DNA from: CALCMJ01 sp964475415
GTDB lineage: Bacteria > Bacteroidota > Bacteroidia > Chitinophagales > Saprospiraceae
DNA length: 49,423 nucleotides
Reading direction: 5' to 3'
Assembly (NCBI GenBank): GCA_964475415.1
Contig: CAYYWZ010000025.1
Coordinates: 1 to 49,423, forward strand
The stretch's first letter is position 1, and the number at the start of each line of letters is the position of its first letter. This document shows, one piece after another, positions 1-10,000 of the stretch. Both the position numbers and the translations under genes were made by a program. A model generated the notes under the pieces. It made no database searches. It was not told where the DNA came from and saw nothing but the letters and a program-made list of their open reading frames with translations.

Positions 1-250
1 CAATAGACATAATGATGATTAGTATATTTTTCATTTCTTCTTACTTACAGGTAACTATCATATATATTCACATTAACCATTTTTAACCGTTAAAAACGAC
101 TATGATATGTAATTATATCACCAATATAATAAACTAAGAACTATTCCGTCAAAGGCTAATAAAATAAAGTAGCCTATGCTTAAGAACATTTTTAATTAAG
201 CAATACATGTATATTATAGGCTATATTTTAAGCCTGGCTAAGCAATTGTA

Positions 251-1774
251 CTAAGATGGGTTTCTATCCAACAAGGCTTTGATAGCTGCAGTGGGATTGA
301 TGACCTTACCTGTTTGTAGATTATTATCGGAGGAATAGCCTGTCTCTTGCAGAATACTGTAAGCAGTTTCAGTATCTAAGTTGGGTTGGATACTTTTCAT
401 GAGACCTACTAGAGCGCTTACGTGAGGAGCTGCCATAGACGTGCCACTATTGGCCTTGTATTCGTTTTGCGGCACAAGACTTAGCACATCAGAACCTGGG
501 GCAGCTATGGGCATCTCTATATCTTCCATCGTGTTAGAGAAAAAAGATTTATTCATGTTCTGATCTACAGAAGCTACGGAGATGACACCTTGAGCATTTG
601 CAGGTGTGGTATACTTAGCGTTAGAACTGTTATTACCGGCAGCAACGACAACTATAGTTCCTCGCTGATTAGCATAATGGACAGCGTCTTTATAGGCCTT
701 TTCTCTAGACTGGCTACTGACGCCTCCTATGGAAAAAGAGATAACATCGACGCCGTAATCTGCAGCTTCTATAATACCGCCTATGGTTGCTTTTTGCGTT
801 CCTAGGCCGAGACTGTTCATAACTCTTATGCTGGTAACCTGCAACCATTCAGGGCTAGGAACCATCGATGCGATACCGATCTTGTTATGACTTACTGCAG
901 CAACAATTCCAGCGCAGTGTGTACCATGATAGTGTGTGTCCTTGTCATATTTAGCATTGACAGATACATAATTATCAGCTAGGTCCTCGTGGGCTGCATC
1001 TACACCACTATCTAGAACAGCTACTAGCGCCGTCTTTGTAGGTTTTATATTTTTTGATTGTAAAAATTGATGCAGCTCAGCATAGTTTAGTTTGTTCGTA
1101 GACCATTGTTGGCTGACCATAGGATCATTGATAACCAGGTTTTTTCTCATCATCTCTAGATCTTGGGAAGATTGTTGTACTTCAGGTATTTTGAGCATTT
1201 CGTTGGGCTCTGACCATATAATATCCGCTTCTGTAATAATGGATCCGGAAAATTCTTTGACATCCAAAAAATCTGGTAAATCGGCGTAATAGTAATTGTC
1301 TAAACTTGTTATTTCAGTGATCTCAGGAAAAAAGGCTCTTCTAAGGCGTATATTGTATTTTTTTTCTATAGCTCTAATCTCAGCATTTGTCACACCTTCG
1401 TCTAATTCTATAATTAGCTCGGCACCTCTATCATATAGGTTTTCTGTAGTTTTGAGGACTTTTGGGTAAAGAACTAGCTGATGTAACTTGGGAATAGCAT
1501 AAATAAATAGAATGCTGAGCATTATGATTGCTATTTTGTTGTCCTTTAGCTTTTGAAAGACGAAAGCACCTGAGGAAACCATAAGGAGGTCGAGGGCGAG
1601 ATGTATAACTTGATTTCCTAACTTATCTTCTATAGAAAATAAGCTAAATAATAGACCAAAGAATGATATGGCAAAGGTTATTTTACATAATGTGGCGACA
1701 TCTCCTTGTTTCAAATCGAACAAAGACCACAAAATAAGAGACCCTAAAGCGCTGTATAAGAAGATATCGTGCAT
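251..1774 (-). CDS. Membrane-anchored subtilisin-like serine protease (S8)
   Basis: A 507-residue protein. Residues 1-105 hold about three to four hydrophobic segments (roughly 5-17, 31-47, 57-74, 80-95) and no cleavable signal peptide. Residues 115-195 look like an I9-type propeptide or inhibitor-like domain. The subtilase domain follows (about 220-500). All catalytic elements are visible: Asp255 in AVLDSGVD, His283 in HGTHCAG, oxyanion-hole Asn381 in AAGNN and Ser446 in SGTSMAAPH. Family knowledge predicts an endopeptidase; the membrane segments suggest it stays anchored in the inner membrane with the protease outside, which is inference. It is divergent from trxB with about 120 bp between them. 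No sorting tail is present. A membrane-bound processing or quality-control protease is possible, but the substrate is unknown. Family call is firm. Confidence 0.93.
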   Translation of the reverse strand: MHDIFLYSALGSLILWSLFDLKQGDVATLCKITFAISFFGLLFSLFSIEDKLGNQVIHLALDLLMVSSGAFVFQKLKDNKIAIIMLSILFIYAIPKLHQLVLYPKVLKTTENLYDRGAELIIELDEGVTNAEIRAIEKKYNIRLRRAFFPEITEITSLDNYYYADLPDFLDVKEFSGSIITEADIIWSEPNEMLKIPEVQQSSQDLEMMRKNLVINDPMVSQQWSTNKLNYAELHQFLQSKNIKPTKTALVAVLDSGVDAAHEDLADNYVSVNAKYDKDTHYHGTHCAGIVAAVSHNKIGIASMVPSPEWLQVTSIRVMNSLGLGTQKATIGGIIEAADYGVDVISFSIGGVSSQSREKAYKDAVHYANQRGTIVVVAAGNNSSNAKYTTPANAQGVISVASVDQNMNKSFFSNTMEDIEMPIAAPGSDVLSLVPQNEYKANSGTSMAAPHVSALVGLMKSIQPNLDTETAYSILQETGYSSDNNLQTGKVINPTAAIKALLDRNPS

Positions 1775-1869
1775 ATATAAGCTTAAACCATATTACTAAA
1801 AACAATGTTTATCCAAAAAATAGTTCATTTAAAATTGTCTCACAAAATTTTTCGATCAACGAAAAAATT

Positions 1870-1877
1870 TACTTTTG
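1870..1877 (+). promoter_or_regulatory. Candidate Bacteroidota -7 box of trxB
   Basis: The octamer TACTTTTG matches the Bacteroidota -7 consensus TAnnTTTG and ends 19 bases before the trxB start. The expected leader is only about a dozen A-rich bases. I see no convincing -33 TTG at normal spacing. Confidence 0.5.
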
Positions 1878-1896
1878 CATAAAAAATAGAAATATA

Positions 1897-2835
1897 ATGA
1901 GTACAGATATAAAAAATTGCGTAATAATCGGGTCAGGTCCTGCTGGATATACTGCTGCTATCTATGCAGCTAGAGCTAATATGAACCCTATTCTATATAC
2001 AGGAAAAGAGCCTGGTGGTCAATTGATGATTACCACAGATGTAGAGAATTATCCTGGCTATGCTGATGGCGTTATGGGCCCTGCTATGATGGATGATTTC
2101 AGAAAACAAGCGGAACGTTTCGGAACAGAGATCAACTATGAGCTGATATCTAAGGTAAACTTCGATGGAGCAGTACATACCCTGTGGACTGAAGAAGGTA
2201 AGGAGGTAAAAGCGCATACTGTTATTATCGCTACGGGGGCTTCGGCTAAGTGGTTAGGTTTGCCTAGTGAGCAGAGACTGATGAATATGGGGGTATCTGC
2301 ATGCGCTGTATGTGATGGCTTCTTTTTTAAAGGAATGGATGTGACTGTCGTAGGTGGTGGAGATACTGCTGCAGAAGAAGCAAGCTATCTGGCTAAGCTA
2401 TGTCCCACCGTTCACCTGCTTGTAAGAAGAGATGAGATGAGAGCCTCTAAGATTATGGCAGACAGGGTTATGAAAACAGAAAATATCAAAGTACACTGGA
2501 ATACGGAAACAGTAGAAATATTAGGAGAAAAGGAAGTAGAAGGTGTAAAAGTGAAAAATAATAAGACAGGAGAAGAATCTGTAATCCCTACAAAAGCATT
2601 TTTTGTTGCGATAGGGCATACACCTAATACACAGATTTTTAATGGCATGTTAGATATGGATGAAACAGGTTATTTAAAAACTAAACCAGGAACAAGTTAT
2701 ACTAATATACCAGGTGTATTCGCTAGTGGTGATGCCCAGGATCATATCTATAGACAGGCGGTTACTGCTGCTGGAACAGGTTGTATGGCGGCGCTAGATG
2801 CAGAGCGTTATCTTACAGAAAAAGAGATTATATAA
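1897..2835 (+). CDS. trxB: Thioredoxin-disulfide reductase
   Basis: A 312-residue FAD/NADPH flavoprotein, normal length for low-molecular-weight thioredoxin reductase. It transfers electrons from NADPH to thioredoxin in the cytoplasm. Visible elements: FAD-binding GSGPAGYTAA at residues 12-21, redox-active CAVC (Cys136 and Cys139), NADPH-binding GGGDTAAEEA near 153-162, the RRDEMRA motif near 177-183, and a C-terminal GDAQD FAD motif. The second position of the redox loop is Val rather than the E. coli Thr. The start follows an A-rich leader behind a -7 box. fbaA follows 41 bases downstream, and the pair probably shares the terminator after fbaA. Confidence 0.97.
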   Translation: MSTDIKNCVIIGSGPAGYTAAIYAARANMNPILYTGKEPGGQLMITTDVENYPGYADGVMGPAMMDDFRKQAERFGTEINYELISKVNFDGAVHTLWTEEGKEVKAHTVIIATGASAKWLGLPSEQRLMNMGVSACAVCDGFFFKGMDVTVVGGGDTAAEEASYLAKLCPTVHLLVRRDEMRASKIMADRVMKTENIKVHWNTETVEILGEKEVEGVKVKNNKTGEESVIPTKAFFVAIGHTPNTQIFNGMLDMDETGYLKTKPGTSYTNIPGVFASGDAQDHIYRQAVTAAGTGCMAALDAERYLTEKEII

Positions 2836-2876
2836 GTATATTAGCTTTATATTTTAATAAAAATAAAACCAAGTAA

Positions 2877-3944
2877 ATGTCCAAATTTAGATCAGGAGTT
2901 CTTCATGGAGATGAAGTAACAGAATTGTTTAATGATGCTAACAATAATGATTATGCCATTCCGGCTGTCAATGTTATAGGATCGAATACCGTAAATGCTT
3001 GTCTAGAAACAGCAAGAGATTTAGAATCACCGATTATCATCCAGTTTTCTAATGGCGGTGCATCTTTTAATGCTGGTAAAGGATTATCTAATGATGGACA
3101 ACAAGCTTCTATATTAGGAAGTGTATCCGGAGCACTCCACATCCATAATATGGCAGCAGCCTATGGTGTACCTGTTGTTTTACATACAGATCATTGTGCT
3201 AAGAAATTATTGCCTTGGATAGATGGCTTAATAGGAGAGAGCGAAAAGCATTTTGAAAGAACAGGTCAGCCTCTTTTTTCGTCTCATATGTTAGATCTAT
3301 CTGAAGAGCCCTTAGAAGAAAATATAGAAATCTGTGTAGATAGATTTAAGCGTATGACCCCTCTTGGTATGACCTTAGAGATAGAGCTAGGAATTACTGG
3401 TGGAGAGGAAGATGGTGTAGATAATTCTGATGTAGATAATTCTAAGTTATATACACAGCCAGCTGAAGTAGACTACGCTTACGAGGCATTGAAGGCAGTG
3501 AGTGATAGATTTACTATAGCTGCAGCTTTTGGGAATGTGCACGGTGTGTACAAGCCAGGGAATGTAGAGCTGAAACCTATTATACTTAAGAATTCTCAAG
3601 ATTTTGTTCAGAAGAAATATAACACGGGAAAGAACCCTATCAACTTTGTGTTCCACGGAGGATCGGGATCTAGTAAAGAGGAAATCAGAGAGGCTATAGA
3701 ATACGGAGCCATCAAGATGAATATCGATACTGATCTACAGTGGGCATTTCTAGAAGGTGTAAGAGGATACTATGTGGAGAATGAAGCATATCTACAAACT
3801 CAGATAGGAAATCCTGAAGGTGATGATGTACCTAATAAGAAGAAGTATGATCCTAGAAAATGGTTGAGAGTGGCTGAGCAATCCTTCGGTAAGAGACTGC
3901 ATAGAGCTTTTGATGATCTTAACTGTATAGGAAGAAATAAGTAG
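2877..3944 (+). CDS. fbaA: Class II fructose-bisphosphate aldolase
   Basis: A 355-residue zinc-dependent aldolase of glycolysis and gluconeogenesis, cleaving fructose 1,6-bisphosphate to dihydroxyacetone phosphate and glyceraldehyde 3-phosphate. The zinc and catalytic residues line up with E. coli FbaA at a constant offset of four: Asp105 and His106 in HTDHC, Glu170, His222 in NVHGVY and His260 in VFHGGSGS. This marks the long class IIA type, not the short GatY/KbaY type. It lies 41 bp after trxB on the same strand and is followed by a clear intrinsic terminator. Confidence 0.97.
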   Translation: MSKFRSGVLHGDEVTELFNDANNNDYAIPAVNVIGSNTVNACLETARDLESPIIIQFSNGGASFNAGKGLSNDGQQASILGSVSGALHIHNMAAAYGVPVVLHTDHCAKKLLPWIDGLIGESEKHFERTGQPLFSSHMLDLSEEPLEENIEICVDRFKRMTPLGMTLEIELGITGGEEDGVDNSDVDNSKLYTQPAEVDYAYEALKAVSDRFTIAAAFGNVHGVYKPGNVELKPIILKNSQDFVQKKYNTGKNPINFVFHGGSGSSKEEIREAIEYGAIKMNIDTDLQWAFLEGVRGYYVENEAYLQTQIGNPEGDDVPNKKKYDPRKWLRVAEQSFGKRLHRAFDDLNCIGRNK

Positions 3945-3977
3945 GCAATAAATTTTATTTGCTAAGAAATAGTAAAA

Positions 3978-4006
3978 GGCCTGCAAGATGATTGTAGGTC
4001 TTTTTT
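3978..4006 (+). terminator. Intrinsic terminator after fbaA
   Basis: A 9-bp stem (GGCCTGCAA with TTGTAGGTC, two G-U pairs) encloses the loop GATGA and is followed by six T. Four upstream A can extend the stem into the T run, so it may also act on the converging NRPS-1 transcript. Confidence 0.85.
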
Positions 4007-4071
4007 GTTTTTAGCTACTGTAAGAACATACGGAGTATAGATGCAGTTCTGATAAGATTTTTCTAACTGAT

Positions 4072-7000
4072 TTACGAACTATGTCGCTGCTCGATCTCTT
4101 TAGCCATATTTTCAAGCGCAGTAGCATTTTTAAATACATCGTAATGGGCTACATCTAATACAATTGTATCTAGTCCTTTCTTAGCTAGTTTGTTCCACGC
4201 AGTAATATGAAAATCCTTTTCTTTATTATTATTATATTCTGAACTTCTTATCAAAATCATTTTAACAGGTAGCGGCTCCCAGACATAACCTTTTAGTAGG
4301 TTTTTCAATCGCTCTTGAACAAGGATGAGATTTTTTTCTTGGAGCGTAGTATCATCTAAGACCCAGTCCGGTTGTTTCTTGACAACCTTACCTTTTATTG
4401 CATCTCTGATAGATTTGATATCACCTTTAGAAAGCCATTTGGCAAATAACCTTACGGAGTTGAACTTTGGTCTTGGAATAATTAGTGGAGGGCCTGAATC
4501 TATAATAAACAGATTACCTATTTTTTCGTTCTGAGCAAGTAGAATCTTTGCAATCTCGAAAGTAACAGCATTGCTAAAACAAGTTCCCAGAAGATGATAA
4601 GGTCCCTCCGGCTGTATGGATTTAATTTCCTCCAAGTAGAAATTAGCTAACTCATTTATCGTATTGTACTCTATTTTAGAGCCATCCATTCCTTTTGGCT
4701 GAACTCCGTAGATTGGAATATTTTCATTTATTTTTTCAGCCATATCATTATAGAACATAACATGTCCGCCTGCTGCGTGAAAGCAGAACAAAGGTGGTTT
4801 ATTCCCGCTAGCTCTTAAGGGGACTAGACTGGACCAAGAAGAAATTTCTCCGCTAGATATAATAGCGGCTAACTTTTCTATCGTAGGATTTTTCAGTAGT
4901 AAGGTAGGAGGGAGATTTAGATCATATTGCTCTTTTATAGAGGCAAAAAGCTGAACGGCCATTAAGGATTTTCCGCCTAAGCTGAAGAAATTACTAGTCG
5001 TACTGATCGGAGATGTGTTTAGTAACTTCTCCCATATTTTTGTTAGTTCTAACTCTATCTGATTACTCGGAGCTCTGTACTCATCTTGTGGGATGACCCT
5101 TTCCTCGATTTTTATCAAGTCTAATTTCTGTAGTGGGATCTGTGATGATATCTCATTAGATCCCTTGTCTGCCATTATGAGTATAAGGGTGTTGTCTACA
5201 GTTGCTGCGATTTTTTCTATATCATCAGAGGTGAAAATATTTTTTTCATACCTTAATTCTAGTTTTAATTGTTTCTCATTAATTACAACTAGTGTAAGAG
5301 GGTAGGTGCTTGTAATTCCACTTTTGAAACTAGAAATATTTAGGTGTTTTTGGTCTTTATGAAATGCAGGAAAATTTTCTATTACAAGTAATGAGTCAAA
5401 AAGCTGACCTAGGTGATTTACTTCACCCCAGCTAAAAATATCATTGAGTTCACAATATTGATATTCTAAGGCATCTAAGGTGTTATGCTGTAACTCCGAT
5501 AACCAATTTTCATTGGACTTATATTGCTCGATATCTATTCTACAGGGTATTACCTTAGCAAAGAGTCCTGCTAATTCATCTATCTTTGGAAATTCTGAAG
5601 ATCGTCCTGATACAGTAGTACCGAAGGATACATCATTGTTATCTAGTAATTTACTTAGGGTGATTCCCCATGCCGCTTGCATGATGGTGTTAAGTGTAAT
5701 TCTATTTTTGTTTAGGAAACTGTCAAAGGCTTTTTTGTCTCGAGATAACCTTATTGTTTTTATAGCTTTAGTAGAAGAGGTTGCAGGACTTTGTAATAAT
5801 CTACTGTGATCATTATATCCCTGAAAATAATTGGCCCAAAAATCCTGGGCTTCTTTGTAGCTTTTCTTCTGCAGCCATGAATCGTAATCATATACTTTAG
5901 GGATATCGATTTTGTCTTGCTTAGCATTATCTATGAGCTTGTTGTAAGTGCCAATAAAGGTTTTTAGGATAATAGCTGTAGACCATCCATCTAGAAATAT
6001 ATGATGACAGTGCCAAGTAAGTCTATGGCTTTTTTCTCCCACGGAAATCACATTCAGTTTGTTTGTAGGAAGTTTATCTAGAGAGATGCTCGACTCAGAT
6101 GATTCTATCTTAGATTTATCTGATGATATAAACGATAAGCTATTGTTGTTTTCTTTGAGATAGATCTGATAAGTTTCGCCTCTTTCTGATGTGTGTATAA
6201 CACTTCTCAGTATCTCGTATTGTTGCACCGTTTGTTTCCATGCTTCTTGTAATATATCTTGTTCTATGGTTCCTTCTAAGTCTATTTCTACAGTGAGCAA
6301 CCCTTGATCTCTACCATCTTGTTTGCTATGAAATAGTAGTGCTTGTTTTGTGGTGTTGAGATCTACAATTTCTTCTATTTTGTTGTTGCTGTAAGCAAGA
6401 CTCAGTTCATTGATATTCTTTTGGTCTATTTCTGAAAGTTTGAAATCAGATGGTGTAAGACCTATATTATTTGTCGAACTATATCGTATAAGTGCTTCTA
6501 GTTCATATTTGAAGCTAGCTAAAAACTGATCTATGAATTCGCTAGATATTATTTCAGGATTGTAACTCCAGTTACTGGTAAATCCAGACTCTGATAATCT
6601 AGTATTTACTTCTAGGAAATGATAGCATTCGCTATCTGTACTTCTGGTATCTTGAAAGTTGTAATCTACGGTGTAAAAATTCTGGTATTCCTGATTATTA
6701 GCTCTTCCGAGGTAATTAAATATTACAGGAGGGTAAGCGCTGTTTTCTAGCTTGCTACTAAGATATTTAAGCACGCCATATCCTATACCCTGATCAGGAA
6801 TAGAGTTTAATTGTTGCTTAACTTTTTTGAGATCGTCTTGTATGGAGTTTGTCTCGCTTAGGGCTAATAACTGAGGAAAGTAACTAGTAAACCATCCTAC
6901 AGTTTGGTCAAATTCTATTTCAATATCTGGTACATTTCTACCATGTTTCTCTACACTTATAGATAGTGATTTCTGATTTGTCAATTGATTAAATGCCCTT

Positions 7001-10000
7001 AAAAAAGCTGTAGCTAATAGTTGATCTACCTCTATTTGGTTGATGCTCTTACATAGAATTATATCCTTATTTATCCCGTCGTAATTTGAAATTGTTTTTT
7101 TTGTTACAAATTTATGTTGGACACTTTTTATATTAGAATCCAATAAAAATTCTGAAGGGAATTTTGCTTGATCTTGCTCTTCCCAATATTCTATTTGTTG
7201 ATCGAAATAATTTTTTGCTACTAGTGATTGTAAACTATCTGCGTACACGTCGTACCCAGTTGTTAGAGCTCTAGCATTACTCGTAGACTCCTTTGCCAAT
7301 TCAGTATCTAAGTCATCTATAAGTGTATTCCAAGAAACGATATCTATAACGAGGTGATGAACAATCAGAATTATATAGTTATTTTCTACAGACTCTAGAA
7401 ATAGACATTTGAATAATTTTCCTGTGTTCAGATTTAAGCCTTTATGCGCATGCTGTATAATTAGTTTTTTTTCTTCGTCGCTAGCTATCTTATGATGCTC
7501 TACAACGCAATTGATTTTATCATTTGCAAAGCCTATCTTCCACTCTCCATTTTCTTGATAATACTTTGAGTTTAGTATTTTATGTCTTGAGGTAATATTT
7601 GTGATAGCACTTTGAATTTTCTCTAATGCTATACTATCTTTTAAACTTATGTCTATGGCTTGATTCCAATGATTAGGAGCGTTTTCAAAGTTTTGTAAAA
7701 ACCAATGCTGTATAGCTGTTGCGCTAATATTTTGCTTTGCTATATGCATAGGCTCAGCAGTAGGTTCGTTTTTCTCTCCTTTATCATCTAAGAATAAACA
7801 TATCCTATCTATGGAACCATGATCGAATATAGATCTAGCGGTTAAGTTTATATTCTCTTTTCTTGCTTTGGCGATGATTCTAATACTGCTTATAGAATCA
7901 CCTCCTATGTCAAAGTAATTATCATATGTTGATATGTTTTTAATATTAAGAACCTCTTGCCAGATTTTCAATAATTTACTTCTTGTTCCTGTCAATTCAT
8001 TGTTTGGTAATTCTTCTGTTGCTTCTTTCTTTTCTATAGGTAAGGGGAAAGCCTTATAATCTATTTTCCCATTCGGTAAAGTTGGAAATTCATCTAGTTC
8101 TATTATATTTTTGGGTAGCATATATCTAGGTAAGAGCTCGGATAATTTTGCTCTTAATTCGATATTAGAATTTCGGTTTCGAGTATATGCATTTAAAGAT
8201 CTGGTCTTCTCGCTGTATAGAACGACAGCTTTTTCTGCTAGCTGATTGTCGACTATAACACGTGCAATCTCATCAGGTTCTATTCTGTATCCGTTGATCT
8301 TTACTTGCTTATCTATTCTTCCGCCAAACTCTAATTGTCCCTGTTGATTCCATTTCGCCTTGTCCCCAGTCTTGTATAAGCGGTAGGTTAGATTGTCTAT
8401 TTTTACATTAATAAATCTTTCTGATGATAATTTTTCTTTATGTAAATATCCAGTTGATACGATGTCACCAGCAATATGCAACTCTCCATATACACCAATA
8501 GGAGATAGTGCTAAGTTTTTGTCTAAGATGAATGAGCAAGAGTTAGGTATCGGGTAACCTATAGGTATTGCCGCATTTGATTCTGTACTTTTTAGTTCTA
8601 TTACAGATGACCAGACGGTAGTCTCTGTAGGGCCATACTCGTTATATAATTTACTATTTTCTAGTATGTCAAAATGATTATTGACAAGATTCACTTCGCA
8701 TTTTTCTCCAGCGACAATTACATTTTTAAGACTAACGAGATTATCCTGTGGCACTAACTCTAGGAGCATTGCATACAAGGTTGGGATAAGCAGAGTATGG
8801 GTGACTTGACCTGATTGTATCACCGAGCCTAACTTAAGAATCTCTTGTTCTATTTTGTTCTCACTAATATGTAGAGCACCTCCAGTCATTAAGGTCCAGA
8901 AAATTCCTGCTACAGAACTATCAAAAGAAAATGAAGATAACAGCAAATATCTCTCTACTGGATTTTTATAAAACTCTATTCTTGCTGTATTTGATGCCAG
9001 AAGGTTTCTATGATTTATCTTGACGCCCTTCGGCTTTCCAGTACTACCTGAAGTATATATAACATACGCAAGGTCTTCAGCTTGGATTTTTGGTAATCGG
9101 ATTTGCTTACTGGTATTTTCTTCCTCTAGAATATCTATAAGATCTCCTGTGAAGAAATCTAGATCTTGATATAGATTTTTAGTAGAGATAATACTGCCAA
9201 TAGCTGCGTCCTCTAAGATGTTTTGAATACGCTTTTCAGGATATAGAGGATCTAAGGGTACATAGGCTAGGCCAGCTCTTAGTATTCCTAGGATAGCAAT
9301 TACATATTCTATCTTCCGGTCTAAGTATATTCCGACAAATCTAGAATCACTATTTGTTTTTTCTAAAAGTCTTTCTGCAATTGCCTTAGAAGCCTTATCT
9401 AACGTTACATAGGTGATTTCTTTCTCACTATCCTTTAGGGATATAGCATCTGCATATTTTACAAAATTATCTTCTATAGATTCAAGAACGCTTTCCTGCT
9501 CGCTATTGATTTTTTTTGCAATGCTTTGCTTTAGAATCTGCTGAGTCTCTTTTTCAGAGAGAAGAGAAATATTATGTATGCTTAAGTTTCCATCTGCTAG
9601 CACCTGATCTATCAGATTGTTGTAGCTCGTAAGGAAATTTTGTACAGAGCTAGCTCTGAATAGCTTTCGGGAGAATTCGAATATTAATGTAAATACATCT
9701 TTGTCATTGGAAACATATAAAGTCAGATCAAATTTTGACACACCTATATCTAAGGGATAATATTCGAAACTAATATCTTCTGAAAATTTAGGATTTGCAG
9801 GTACATCGTGATACAGAAACATGGTATTAAAGAGAGGATTCTTTGTCTTGTCTTTTAGTGAACTGAAGTGTTTCACTAAGTACTCAAAAGAGATATCCTT
9901 ATACTTGAAACCGTCAATAACTGTTTTTCTAACTTGTTGGATAAGTTCGATAAACGAATCAGTGGGTTCTACTTTATTTCTTAGTACTATTGTTTCATTA

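Noticed and set aside
1..250. Possible gene or RNA at the left edge
   Set aside because: Only AT-rich sequence with a weak 8-bp inverted repeat (170-177 and 216-223); nothing supportable.
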